Part shown: positions 42,666 through 54,130 of the stretch, piece after piece
How the letters are laid out: each line of letters starts with the position of its first letter
Numbering within the stretch: position 1 is the first letter of the stretch
NCBI GenBank assembly: GCA_022453515.1
Contig: JAJNNY010000113.1
Coordinates: forward strand, 1 to 56,984
Reading direction: 5' to 3'
DNA length: 56,984 nucleotides
Origin: Astrocystis sublimbata
Taxonomy: Eukaryota > Ascomycota > Sordariomycetes > Xylariales > Xylariaceae
Translations under genes and position numbers: made by a program
Notes under the pieces: generated by a model
What the model was told of the DNA's origin: nothing
Seen by the model: only the letters and a program-made list of their open reading frames with translations
Databases searched by the model: none

Positions 42666-43529
42666 TCATTGGGATTTTTCCTTCACCTGGGTCTCTATGC
42701 TTCCATACACAAATATGTAGACAATGTCTATAAGTTGCGTGAGAGCAAACATTGACATAGCTATCGGGCTGTCAACATATGGATAACTTGCCGGGTAATT
42801 ATAGTATCTCCACGAGAACACAACGATGGCCAAAGACGAACCCACCCATCGGCACATCCTGGCATCACAGGTGAGCACTCCGTGTCAAGGCATATCGTGG
42901 GGGGTGACGTACCAAATGCTTCGAGAATGTCCGCTCGTGTTGCCTCGAGACACGATGTGGATTATTGACAGAACCCCAAGCAAGTTCTGACACGCGAATC
43001 CAGACCAAAACGCTGCCTCGGTCGAAGACGCGAACATCTTGATGAATTCACAGTGCGCCACTAGCGAAGTAACGCACCCGACACCAATAACGGTGGCAAG
43101 ATTTCTGCCGACCAGGGGCGCGTGTCTCCATTGCTCGGGGCCAGACTTGACAGTCGCGTGAGCAATGCCACAGTCGATCAAGACCCAGACGAGGAAAGTT
43201 GCTGTCTCAATGTACGACAGCGGGTAGAAGACGCCGTAGGCCAGCTCCCAGCCGATGTTTGCACATCTAGTTTCCGTGTCAGATGTCGGCCATGGACAGA
43301 AGTAGGCAGAGTATCATATGGTAACCACTCACAAAGCGACGAGGGGCATTCCGTACGACTTGTCCTTGCGGGCCTGCAAGATATAGAGGACGTAGGCAAC
43401 CGTCCATAACAGACCGCCGCTTATGATGCAGGCATCTTGCACCCAGAGATAGTGCAGAGGTGGGCGATTCGCCTGGTCAATCGCACTGAGCGGTAAGTGA
43501 AGCGCGAGGGAAGAATCTGGTGATGGCAT
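42666..43529 (-). CDS. Pyr4/PaxB-family integral membrane terpene cyclase
   Basis: Small multi-pass membrane cyclase of the type that folds epoxidised prenyl chains in meroterpenoid and indole-diterpene pathways. Three minus-strand exons: 43529-43333, 43266-42913, 42858-42666; 247 aa, the usual size (about 240). Family blocks: KDKSYGMPLVALCANIGWEL, then HAPLVGRNL, SRGNTSGHSRSIW and YVDSPIAMSMF. Both carboxylates shown essential in Pyr4 (Glu63 and Asp218 there) align with Glu73 in IGWEL and Asp213 in YVDSP. Introns have GTGAGT and GTACGT donors and CTGAC/TTGAC branch sites, and both junctions rebuild conserved residues. Six to seven hydrophobic helices are visible. No prenyltransferase, flavin epoxidase, PKS or P450 lies nearby, so the product is unknown. 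Confidence 0.9.
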
Positions 43530-44178
43530 TATCAGACAAATTCCGTCAGGACTTGCTCAGAATGAGAAATCTGGATCTTGCCAGGTGTAGCGGTTCAAGA
43601 TGGTAAGCGCATGATAGGGGGCAAGCAAGTCATTGTAGGAAGACGACAAAGACGGCGACAGAGATGGCTTGACAGTGCCTGATGTCCAGTGGTTGTTGGG
43701 GCGGTCAGCCATCCATGTTATATACTGCCCTAGCACTTAGTGTGAAAATAAAAGAAATGTTTACAGAAGCAGTAGATTAATATTCGATTTAATCTCATAA
43801 TAACTACTACATAACCTATAGAATTTTCTTGAATAAGTTATGTATAAGGAATAAATAATCAGAGGATCAATATAGATTGTGCCTTAGTTCGAAGGGCACT
43901 TCCAACAGTTTCTCGCACTCCGGGCTAGACTTCATGCACTCTCTGAAATGAGCACAAGCGCGCGCGCGCACACACACACTTACTACATACTAGGTACTCA
44001 CTGACTTTGACTTTACTCGATTAATTAGATTCAGTTTCATGAGTTTTCCCGGTAACTTGAATAAATCGTGCTTTCCGATCGAGAATTTTCAACTCAACCC
44101 AACAACTACAACTGACTGAGTTACCCTAGGATATAGACAAGCAAACGATTTCAATTATATGTAACGACGAGTTCTTCT
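43530..44178. other. Intergenic, AT-rich
   Basis: AT-rich block 43740-43860 and a (GC)n/(CA)n run near 43960-43980. No gene seen. It is the promoter side of the terpene cyclase and the 3' side of the DJ-1 gene. Confidence 0.5.
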
Positions 44179-44880
44179 TCATGCCTCATCTATCCCAAAT
44201 GGGTCAACATCAGGATCCTCGTGCCTCTGGTACTCCATCCATACCGCGATATCGCTCGCGATCTTTTCCCCGTGCACATGCTTCACGTACGCGAACATGA
44301 GGTCCGTCCCCGAACACACCCCGGACGACGTCCAGATATTGCCATCGACAACCCATCTCGCACGCGGAGCCCAGTTGACCTGCGGCCGCCAAGCCGGAAT
44401 GACCTTCCACGCGCCCTTGAAAGTCGTCGCCTTCTTGCCATCTAGCAGACCACTAAGCGACAGGATCCCAGAGCCCGTGCAGACAGTGACCATGTCTTTA
44501 AGCCCGGGGTACTGCGCCTGGGCGAATTTGATAATGGGGTTCACGACGGGCGGATTCGGGGTCCCGGGCTTGGTCGGGTCCGGATCGAAGCAGCCCATGC
44601 CGCCGGGTATGATGAGCACGTCGAGCTGCGGGGCGGTCTCGAAGGTGTGCGTCGGCTGCATGGTCTGCGACGTGGTGAAGGGCGGCATGCCCATCTTCTC
44701 CGGCCATTGCTTCGGGAAGGTGGAGACGGGGCTCATGGTCTCTGCGATGAGGGAGAGCGAGATGCCCTCGACGTGCGTCGAGAGCACATTTATGACATCG
44801 ATCGGGCCGCAGACGTCGATGAGCTGGAATCCTTCGTACAGGATGACGCCGTATTTCTTAGGAGTAGTGCTGCTCGCCAT
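44179..44880 (-). CDS. DJ-1/PfpI superfamily protein
   Basis: Class I glutamine amidotransferase-like fold. Single exon on the minus strand, 233 aa, start ATG at 44880. The core has VILYEGFQLIDVCGPIDV near the N-terminus, the nucleophile elbow VTVCTGSGILSLSGLLDGKK with the reactive Cys, and DVLIIPGGMG. The ending SSGVCSGTDLMFAYV resembles isonitrile hydratase-like and ThiJ/PfpI fungal proteins. Members may act as hydratases, glyoxalases or redox-sensing proteins; which applies is not visible. It follows the terpene cyclase on the same strand, with 650 bases between them and no sign of co-transcription. Confidence 0.92.
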   Translation of the reverse strand: MASSTTPKKYGVILYEGFQLIDVCGPIDVINVLSTHVEGISLSLIAETMSPVSTFPKQWPEKMGMPPFTTSQTMQPTHTFETAPQLDVLIIPGGMGCFDPDPTKPGTPNPPVVNPIIKFAQAQYPGLKDMVTVCTGSGILSLSGLLDGKKATTFKGAWKVIPAWRPQVNWAPRARWVVDGNIWTSSGVCSGTDLMFAYVKHVHGEKIASDIAVWMEYQRHEDPDVDPFGIDEA

Positions 44881-46048
44881 CTTGATTGAGTCTAGAAACT
44901 CGCTTATAGGAAATATAATTTACACGGGTTTATCCGATATACTCGCGTCTCACGTAATTACTTTTTGGTGCGGCTATCCTATATATATATATATATATAT
45001 GTATACCTCGTTGAACTGGTCAATAGACGGTTCGATAGACTTAGTATTACTATTGAGTGAGGGGTTGGGTTAGGGTGTTTTCGAAGTCGCGGGGTAAACA
45101 CCATTCCACCGAAGGATCATGTGTATTTTACTAATTCCCCTCAACGCCCCCCTGCAAGTCTGTGGTCAAAAGATGCATCTGTTCTGCAAGCAAGCTTATG
45201 GATCGCAAAGTACCAGGGCGAGAAGCTTGTGAAAGGATGAATTGGTGGTGAGGAACGCAGACGTAGGATCTTGCGCTTGACTTGACTTTCCTTGTGTTCC
45301 CACCCGGATGAATGGCGCCCATAATCGTGCAGTAGCGCGGCCTCGTCAAAGAAACCACACACATGCTTGTCGCCAACCTCTACAAAAGAGTAGCTAGATT
45401 TGAAAATCGTACGATTTTTGAAAGACAATCGATAGCCTTATGCCAAGACCCAGGTCATGCTCGTAAAGATAGCTTGACTCGTTCGCAGAGCAGAGTCAGA
45501 TGAGTGTCTCGGAGTGTAGCGGGAACACAGCTAGTCCAGTGACTCGTCGAGGCACAAGACATCCATGTGGTATCATGACACGTACGCATGTGGTGTTTTA
45601 GCTCGGTCGCTGCTGATCCTTGAGACACCCCAGATTGAGCTAGAATGCTTGCTAGGTTTCTTTGCTTGTTCCTGCGGCCGCTGAACCTGGAAATCATTTC
45701 GACCAGTTCTGGATGGTCTTATGTTGTCTTACAATTGACGCCTTTCTTATAGCCGCAACTCGGTTCGGTTTTGATGATTCCCCAGATATGCGATAGACAC
45801 TGCGACGCAAAGAAACTTTTCCACTTCTGATAACTAAACAATGGTATAAGGGTAGTCAAATTACATTAATCGTCGGCCAAAGGCGTCTATTCAATAGTGC
45901 CCCCGAGCCGAATCGCGCGGGAAACATGACATCATTCCAAGCCTCGAGATGCGAGCCAGCCCAGCTCAGCGAGTCTCTGATGTCAACACTGGAATGTGAG
46001 GGGGTACGGAACATGGTTGTTGAAATGAAGGAGAGGGGAAATTTCATT
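44881..46048. other. Intergenic between DJ-1 gene and C2-domain gene
   Basis: No gene seen. (AT)10 at 44981-45000 lies about 100 bases upstream of the DJ-1 start. Confidence 0.5.
44981..45000. repeat. (AT)10 microsatellite
   Basis: Twenty bases of alternating AT ending in GTATAC, upstream of the DJ-1 gene; could act as its TATA region. Confidence 0.9.
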
Positions 46049-48074
46049 TTAAGCCGTGATACCACCACCACCACCACCTCCACCACCACCGCCCACATGC
46101 GCCCCATTGCTTTGCGAAGCCGAAGGGCCGTCTTCTGCAGACTTTGACTTCGACTTGGAAAGACTCATCGCTTCCTTGACTCGCGTTGGATCCTCCAAGA
46201 ACTCCCAGGCGCGCTCTCTCTTGCTCTTGTGGGCGTCTTCATTCCGTTCTATCTCGTCCAATTCGCTCAAATCGCTGGAGCTGAAGGAGCTCGAGCTTGG
46301 GCTTCTGTTGAGCACCATTTTCAGGCCCTGGCCTGATTTCTTCCGAAGCTCACGCTGCTCCTCCTTCCGCTTCTGGTGGTCCTCATCGTCGCAGCCGAGC
46401 GTGACAATTTCTAAGCCGGGGAAGTTGCGCCCTAGGTACTCCCCCAGATCTGGTAAGACTACCTTGTCCGGCCGGTAGGTTCCGCTATCGTTATCGATGA
46501 TGAGCTGGTAATGCTGTGGTCTCGCATTTGAGTAAGGGCCTTTCTCGGGGGAGCGAGGACTCTTGGTAGAACTGGCGGCTGCAGACAGTTTCGGGTGCTT
46601 CTTCTTCCTGATGTAAAACTCTCCAGAGATGGCAATGTAGATCTGGGCATCGCTGTGCATGGTGTGTTTGCTCAGAAGATCAATGCCGAACTCTTTTCCA
46701 GTCTCGGTGAAGCGCAACATACCATCGAGAGTGATGATATAGGTAAAGACGCGATATCCTTCGTCGAAGTGTGCCAACTTGAGTAACTGAAGACTGGCTT
46801 CTTCTGAACACGGTCTGAACATGCCCCAATCAGTCGAGCTGTCGAAATTGTAAATCCGCTCGTGCTGGTGGTGTAGAGCCTTGTTGAGGAGACGGCCGCG
46901 AAGTCCGGCGCCTTGAAAGAGGAGGCCGATGATGGGTCGGAATTCAACAAAGCGGTGGTAAAGCCTCGGCGGCACAGGACCAGCTAATTGAATCTCGATG
47001 GCCTGAAAGTCATATTTCTGTGCCTTTTTCTCGGCAGCTTTCGCTTCCTTCTCAGTCGTCGGGGCTTGTTCGCTGTTCGGCGCGTTGGGCCCCTCAGGAT
47101 CCCTGTTGACCTTGATACCGGTCATACGCCCGATCATGGGCGAGAAATGCTGAAAGTAGTAGGTAGGGCCGACAGTGTAAATCTGGCCATGTGGCGGATC
47201 TGACTTGCCAAGCATCACAGCACTGACATATAGTCTGGGCGTCATTGATACATTGCTATGTAAGGCGGTGGCACCGGCTTTAAGGAGGTATGCTCGCTTG
47301 CTGCCCATGCGTTTCTTCACGTCGAAGACTTTCTCCGTGTAACCCTGCCAAGATTCGTTCAAACCGTGAACGTAGATTGTGACGTTCCCAAGACGGTCAT
47401 TGTGATCACTGCAATACTCAGGGCTTAGCGATTGCAGCTATGAAGCGCGAGTAGTAACACGTCGTAGGCATATACGGCTCTTTCTAACGCAAGATGTTCG
47501 CGCGACGAGATTGGGAGCGTTGTAATTTTCACATTCCACGGAGACAACACAATTTGAATAAGACAAGTAGTACTTACGGCCAGTCCTCATCATATAAGCG
47601 GCACTTGAGTCGGAAGCCCGAGGCGGGAACGTTGGCGACAATCCAGTCTTCTTCCCATACGGGCTCCAAGTCCCTCCGCACGGTCCTTGTGCGAAAGCAG
47701 AGATCGGGGTCCTCCTTGTGGCGCTTTAGCAGCGATGTGGAAAGATGAGCTGTAATGAAGGGATCAGAGGCGCCCGTGCTGATGTCGGCTACGGGTAGGT
47801 TTTCTGCTCTATGGAATGTGAACTTGATGGTATAGCCGGGCGGCGCATCCGGAATGGGCTTTGGGTCAAAGCCGCCAGGAGGGTTGGTTTTGTCCTTGAT
47901 CTTCTGCTTCTGATATTTGTACTTGCCCAGCATGGTCGAGTGACGTCTCGGGCCTGACATATCGTGGTGACCCTCGTCTTGCTGGGGGCCTCCGCCATCA
48001 CTAGGTGGGGGGCCGTCATCAGGACCCTGCTGCACATTAGTGGCGTCGCCGACGGCGTGGGCGTCAGCAGACAT
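46049..48074 (-). CDS. C2-domain protein with poly-glycine C-terminus
   Basis: Exons 48074-47578 and 47408-46049 on the minus strand; 618 aa. Start 48074 is the first ATG of the open frame (MSADAHAVGD). After a Gly/Pro/Asp-rich N-terminus, a C2 domain spans about residues 70-185. It starts GYTIKFTFHRAENLPVAD, contains SDPFITAHL, and reaches CRLYDEDWPDHNDRLGNV, with Asp residues at the usual calcium-binding loop positions. The intron (169 nt) splits this last segment (CC|T = Pro). The long C-terminal half contains an alpha/beta region I do not recognise (around PPRLYHRFVEFRPIIGLLF), then a charged, Ser-rich tail ending in an uninterrupted run of about 11 Gly. It may be a lipid- or membrane-binding protein; the exact role is unknown. 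Confidence 0.85.
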
Positions 48075-49802
48075 GGCGATAAACTCGCGCGACGACTGCG
48101 CGTCCGGCCACGACGGGGCGTGCACGGGGTGGCGAAGGATGCAACGGAGACAGCGCCGGGGCTTGGACGGTTCGGCGTCGCCGGTCTCGGGGGCTCGTGC
48201 CGGCCAAGACGGAGCGAAGCAGTGGTGGTGAAGGGCGATGATGAAAGCCAAGCCGGCCCACTACGCTTCGGGCGGATTGAGTGTTCGGACACGTCAGCTG
48301 GGCAATGCGACCGACCGGTACACAATGCGCGCGCGCGACCGTCGGAACTGACAACTGACACAAGGACGGACGGCGGTGCCAAGTCGTTGCGCGCTTGGCG
48401 GTCAAGTCTCGATACAAGGCTGCCGTGTGACGATAACACGGACAGAGGTAGAGACCTACTAGACTGATAGACTGAACTCCGGACCTCAGCGGATGGGAAT
48501 GACTAATCTGGACACGGCCGGGATGGGAGAAAAAGCTATATGTAGGTACCAGGTAGCTACCTAGGTACCGAGTTGCGAGTCTCGTATCGAAATATCATGC
48601 AGGGACTAACAGCTTAGGTCATGCCACAGTCGGTAGGCAGATTAGAACTTAGGATATGAGGTTAGAATGTTCCGCGGGCGCACGTTGCGATGAAGAGCAA
48701 ACAGTATTGTCACAGATTCGAGGAGAAGAGAAGAAGCCGAGCGATTTTCTTTCATTTCGTAAGCTAAGGTACAAATGGATGGCGCGGTCGGCAGGTTTTG
48801 ATTGATATGGCGTAAGCTATTGATCGTGCCAGCCACAGCTGGTGCCGGACACCCGTGATGCGACTGCTTGTGCCGGAAGCCGTGATGTTGCTTCTGGTGT
48901 CTGGGTCGCATGGGCCTATAGCAATAGCAGCCTATTGCCTATGACTTAAAGTACCTCCTTAGGTAACCTAGGTAGGGGATGGGGGAATGTGGGATGTGGC
49001 ACATAACCTTGGTGCTACCTAGGTAACATGATAAGGCGAATACCTGTGTAGGTAGAACTGCAGTGTAGCTGCTACAGTACCTCATTCCACGAGGTGTACG
49101 AGTACCCTACCTACCGTAGGGAGGCAACCAATCGGCCCACAATGCACTTCAGTCAGAACTTTAACAGAGACCCCGCGAATTGGTTGGTGTAAACGACCTT
49201 GAAACACGTTATCGTTATCGTTGTTGCTCTTGCTGTTGCTGCTACTTACTTCCCTTTTGACTATCTGCAAGACCTGAAATGGTCCCAAGCGACATCCAAA
49301 GAAACATATGCCACAAAGCGAGACAAATGCTTCGAAGTGTTCTTATTCCGATCACTCTTCTATCAATGGCGCACCGAGAAAATAGTCTAACTAAGGTGTC
49401 TACTTGGTGGGTACCCCGACCAGACCCGAGGTGCCGAGATCTACTGGCTGCCGCGCCCCGTGAGCCACCAAGCTTTGACTCGTCGATCTCAGCTTTCAAT
49501 GCTGGGTAAGGTATCCATCCACTCGAGCCAATTACCGCATGCGTTCCATGCTGTGGTTGCTCTGGCGGGAATGTTGTCTCGTCGACCTACCAACAATTTG
49601 CCAGTCTCGCCCGGCAATACCTCCGAGGATCGGAAGAAAGCTTACTTCGAAGTTCATGAACGACTTCGCTGGACGAGATCTTTGCGTTTCCTAATTTATA
49701 CTTAGCAACCAGGGATAAGAAGGAAACGGGCACGGTGTACTCACCTTATATATGCTTGTCCAGTTGATGATACTTACCTGCAGTTGAGGAGCTGCAACCA
49801 GC
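48075..49802. other. Intergenic between divergent C2-domain and methyltransferase genes
   Basis: No supported gene. Dense TAGGTA/CCTAGG copies at 48541-48570, about 48955-48975, 49016-49026 and 49103-49116. Confidence 0.5.
48541..48570. repeat. TAGGTACC/CCTAGG cluster
   Basis: TGTAGGTACC, AGGTAGCTACC and TAGGTACCG in a row, upstream of the C2-domain gene. Partly self-complementary. Confidence 0.75.
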
Positions 49803-50991
49803 ATGGCCGAGACACCCATTCAGTTTCTCGATGGCGGTCTAGGCACATCTCTGGAGGACAAGTACAACGTCCACTTTACTGAAGCCATGCCTTTGTGGTC
49901 TTCCCATCTTTTGCTGTCAGATCACGACACCCTCAAGTCATGCCAGCGCGATTTTGCAGAAGTCCCCGTGGACATCTTGCTCACGGCCACCTACCAGGTC
50001 TCAGTCGAGGGGTTCCAGCGCACGCAAACAGACTCCTTCCCCCGGGGCGTCTCACCCGACGACATCCCGCCATTTATCGATGCCGCAGTGTCTATAGTGG
50101 AACAGATAAAGCGGCCGGCGACACAGATTGCACTGAGTCTGGGACCGTATGGCGCCATGATGAGACCGAGCCAGGAGTACAGTGGCGCGTACGACGATGA
50201 GCATAACTCTGTCGACAAGCTGTTGCGCTGGCATGCGGATCGCATGCGCTTATTTACACACACACCACGGCTCAACAGTCGGGTTGATTTCCTTGCGTTT
50301 GAGACCGTCCCCCGCCTCGACGAGATAGTCGCTATACGGAAGCTTACTATGATGCTGGGTTCAGAGTCACCCGCCGATGCCGTAGCCGACCCACTTGGAC
50401 GGATGCGATATTGGATATCTTGTGTTTTCCCAGGGACAGGCCAAGCTCTGCCCGACGGAAGCAGTGTTGGCCAAGTGGTGCGCGCTCTGCTAAGTTTAGA
50501 ACACTCCGGCAATCCTCCGTGGGGTATTGGCATCAACTGCACCAAAATAGAAAGACTCCCGCAGTTGGTCAAGGCGTACGAAGAAAGTGTAAGACTTCTG
50601 GAAGAGAAGGGCCAGCTTCAGTCTTGGCCAAGCTTGCTCTTATACCCCGATGGGACGAATGGCGAGGTTTACGATACAGCTTCCAAGACGTGGAAGCATC
50701 CTACAGGGCTGAAACAGATTGCCGAAGGGGTGAGTATCTATCTGACGTTGTCCAGTCTGCTATATTTCTCTGTCAGACAGGAGCTGATGCAATGGAATGA
50801 CTTCCTTGTAGTCCTCCTGGGAAGAACAGTTGAATGATGTTGTCACCAAAGCACGAAGCCGTGGTTGCTGGAGTAGCATTGTGGTCGGTGGATGTTGCAA
50901 GGCCACCCACGAGGACATATCACGACTTCGTGCTCAAGTCACGCGTCACACTTCGGTTGAATATGCGCTTCATCCCCCAACAGGCGCATAG
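49803..50991 (+). CDS. Homocysteine S-methyltransferase family protein
   Basis: Zinc-dependent methyltransferase (yeast Sam4/Mht1 type) that makes methionine from homocysteine using S-adenosylmethionine or S-methylmethionine. Exons 49803-50729 and 50812-50991; 368 aa. N-terminus QFLDGGLGTSLED is the family start. Zinc ligands: first Cys in WGIGINCT, paired Cys in IVVGGCCKATHEDI after the intron. The 82-nt intron (GTGAGT donor) has an in-frame continuation that ends in a stop soon after 50812, so splicing is needed to reach the GGCC motif. Which methyl donor it uses is not visible. Confidence 0.93.
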
Positions 50992-51602
50992 AGTAGGCTC
51001 GGTAAATGGTACGAAAATGAACCACTCGTCCAACGATGGGTGCAACGTAAAGTGCACGTTCTACACGACAATCACATCAACCATGACTGTACCTGTTGTG
51101 TAGAGCTCACCGACTTAGCAGAGGGCATTGCTAAAGACACCAATTCAATGAGGAGGCGGAGACAAGGGGATCAATTCTTGGTATGCAAGCAATCTGAACG
51201 GTCAAGAAGCATGTCATGCAATTCAAGAGTCCGATCCAATCTCCTGAAATACCTACGGTATCTCACCTCAGATAATACCGTATGTGCATATACCCTGCAG
51301 AAAGAAATGTGCACATCATGCGCACATGGCCTACCCATACCTTCCCCGGGATTACTACAGCAAAAGTATACTAAAGTGCTCGTCACTTATGACAATGTTG
51401 TAGAGGTATATGGCGATCGCTTCAACAGATGAACAGTACACAGCATCTCCATGATAGACGAGTGCGACCGACATCAAGACCGTAGGTAGCAAATGAACGG
51501 CGCACATTCTTTGATCACACCCGATCATGCGCCAGCGGTGGCATAGCTAGCTACTTATACATAGGGCAAGGGATGACTCGGGACTGAGTATTCCATTGTG
51601 CT

Positions 51603-51660
51603 ACTGGCTTGGTTGGGCTTGATGATTTTGCACATAGCCAGCCAGCCGAGCCAAGCCAGT
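51603..51660. repeat. Imperfect 17-bp inverted repeat
   Basis: Arms 51603-51619 and 51644-51660; the outer ten bases ACTGGCTTGG/CCAAGCCAGT are perfect, 15 of 17 pair overall, loop 24 nt. Confidence 0.65.
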
Positions 51661-52862
51661 GTGCGAAGGGGCATCTAGCGAGATAAAGTTTATATAGACT
51701 GCTTTGCTTTGCGCGCCACAATGCGGCCACATGACACAGGCATTCGGTCCCCGACGGGCCATGGCATTGCGGCTGTAAGTACTAAGTAGAGAGGTGCTAG
51801 CCCTTTTTTCTCCCTCTCATTTCCTGTCCAGCTAAAAGCTCAGCTGTGCCGCCTTGCATTAGCGAAGGGGCGCCCCAACAGTCAGACAAGTGGGGTCACC
51901 ATGTCATGGTGCCATGGCTGTCTTCCTGTCAGCAAGCAGGGGAAGAAAAAGCTTCATCTTGAATCGGGCCCAATCCAGCAGGAGCTAAAGCATCTAAATG
52001 TGACAATCCATTTATGGAAGCGTTGCAAGTTGCAACGGCCCATCGGACTTTACTTGTGATATGAAAAGCGCTGAAACTGCATCCGCACCCGCATCTATTG
52101 TGATGCAAGGACATTGCGAATTACTCGCAGACGAACGTGCCGAGCGTGCCATCCATGATGGTTCTGCGATGGAGCCCTGAGATGGACCGAATGTGTCATA
52201 GCTCTGCATATTTAGTGTATAGATGACGGCATAAGCCGGAATGCTGCGCTGGCTGCGCTGACTGCGGCAGGGACGGAACGTTGGATGAGCCACTGGGCAC
52301 TAGCTAAGTATACGAAAGCAAAAAAAAAATCCCACGATCATGGCGATGCTCTAGAGCCAACGCTAATGACACTACAGCCTACCACCAAGTCCAGACTATG
52401 CGCTACTACATCCGACTATGTCTCTACGAGGTAACCGTCGAGCAACAAACCCTCTCGCTAGTCAGGATCAAGTCGATTCCGTGGGCACCACGAGCACAAC
52501 AGCCGGCTCCTAAGGCGGAAATGGTTCAATCGGAGGTCGTAGACAAAGGACTACTAACTTTAGCAGCCTCGTAACCGTGGTTCTTCCTCGTGAAAGTGCC
52601 CAGTGAAGGAAGACTGGATGAGCGCCGTCACAATCTCTCGCTTTCATAACTTTCATAACACGATTGGTAATACCCGTGACCCTATGTGATGCCGAATCCG
52701 ATTGCCTATTCTGCCTATCAACACCATGGATTTTGACAATTCAGAGTTGTGTCTTACTACGACAAAAGAGCACAACTCAACTACTATGCACGAGTACTCG
52801 GATGCCATGTGAATCGGCAGACCCTGCAGCCAAGGAAACGATGTCAATAATCAGTGAGCCAT

Positions 52863-52891
52863 CCGAGCCATCCATGCTTTGGATGGCTCGG
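52863..52891. repeat. Perfect 12-bp inverted repeat, 5-nt loop
   Basis: CCGAGCCATCCA - TGCTT - TGGATGGCTCGG. The left arm is preceded by a direct copy of GAGCCATCC. Confidence 0.75.
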
Positions 52892-53436
52892 AAATGTAGG
52901 CTACTCCGCTACCGTCCTAAGGTCAGAGCATATAATAAGCCATTGGCGAATCACCGGACAGAAAAGGGAGAGCTCATCTCCACAGACCCTCGCCCGCCGT
53001 CACTGTGCCGGCCGACTGCATACAGGAGCATACTGGCTACAGCGGATGGTAAAATTGGACACTAAAGAGGAGTAGTTGCCATATCAGGCATAAACACTAA
53101 TTTCTCGGGCAGTTTCTGGCCGGGGTTCCCTGTCGCTGACCCTGCCGGCTCGACTATCTAGGTGCGCTAGGCCATCCTTGGAGCTAGCTGTAGAAACTGT
53201 ACACTAAGAAAACGAGAAAGATAGGTAGCAGAGGCGATAATGGACTCGCGTGGCCGTCCGAATGCGGGAGAGGAGCGGGGAGAGAATGCTACCTACTGTA
53301 CGTACGAGTACACTAATCCGCCGAACACTGTCGAGAGAACATACAGTACAGAAAGCGACAGAAATACCCGAGATACCGAAAAGTATGGGGCGGGCGATGA
53401 AAGAGATCTACAGTGCACCAACACCGTGACACAAAC

Positions 53437-53477
53437 TGTCGAGGGCTGTCGCGGGCTGTCGAGGACTGTCTGTCGAG
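53437..53477. repeat. Short imperfect tandem repeat, unit about 10 nt
   Basis: Four to five copies of a CTGTCGAGGG-like unit (CTGTCGAGGG, CTGTCGCGGG, CTGTCGAGGA, CTGTCTGTCGAG). Confidence 0.6.
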
Positions 53478-54130
53478 CCCGTCACCCCGTCCCATGCGAG
53501 CCATGCCGGTCCCTCCCCTAACCTCGCCGCAGCTGTGCAGCAGACTCTTTGGTCCGTGCAGGCACACTCTCGCACTCGGCTGGTGGCCGTGGTCGTCGCT
53601 GCCCCTATGGAAGGTTAGAAGGGATCGGGGGGGAAGAGGGGGATGGGTGCCTGGTGGGGGCTAGCCATTCGCGGCTAGCGCAGATCCTGCGCGTGCTGAC
53701 GGCCCTGAGCCTAGCATCCTGGCCCCTTGCCTCGCCCTGCGCAAAAATAGCAGCACTAGACGAACCAACATGCACTTGGCGTAAGAGTGCACAAAGAAAC
53801 TATACGAAGCGACCCACGATCGTGGCCTGTAGTCTTGAGCCCAGCCTGGCTTGGCTGGCCCGTCCACGCTTCCGGATCTGGGGCCATGCGCCACGCAGCG
53901 AGCGAGCTACCATGTTGCTCCCATGCTACGGCCAAGCTACGGCCATGGCCCAGCGGTGGCCAACGGTGGCCCGCCCTGGTCGTCCTGCTTGTTTATTAAG
54001 GCCCAGCAGCCGCCGGTCTCTGTGCTCACGATCTTCATCCCGCCAGTTCAATCGCTCACCCACCATTCGATTCTCCTCGCCTAACTTCAGTCATTCTTTC
54101 GTTTACGACCTTAGAAGTTAAGCAGCCAAG

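Larger units (their letters stand above)
50992..54130. other. 3.1 kb gene-poor region with strong inverted repeats
   Basis: No supported gene. Contains hairpins at 51603-51660 and 52863-52891 and a short CTGTCGAGGG-type tandem array around 53437-53477. The stretch after about 53990 is the CT-rich promoter/leader of the wall-protein gene. Confidence 0.5.

Noticed and set aside
40742..44880. Biosynthetic gene cluster around the terpene cyclase
   Set aside because: Neighbours are a GH5 enzyme and a DJ-1 protein; no prenyltransferase, epoxidase, PKS, NRPS or P450 is present.
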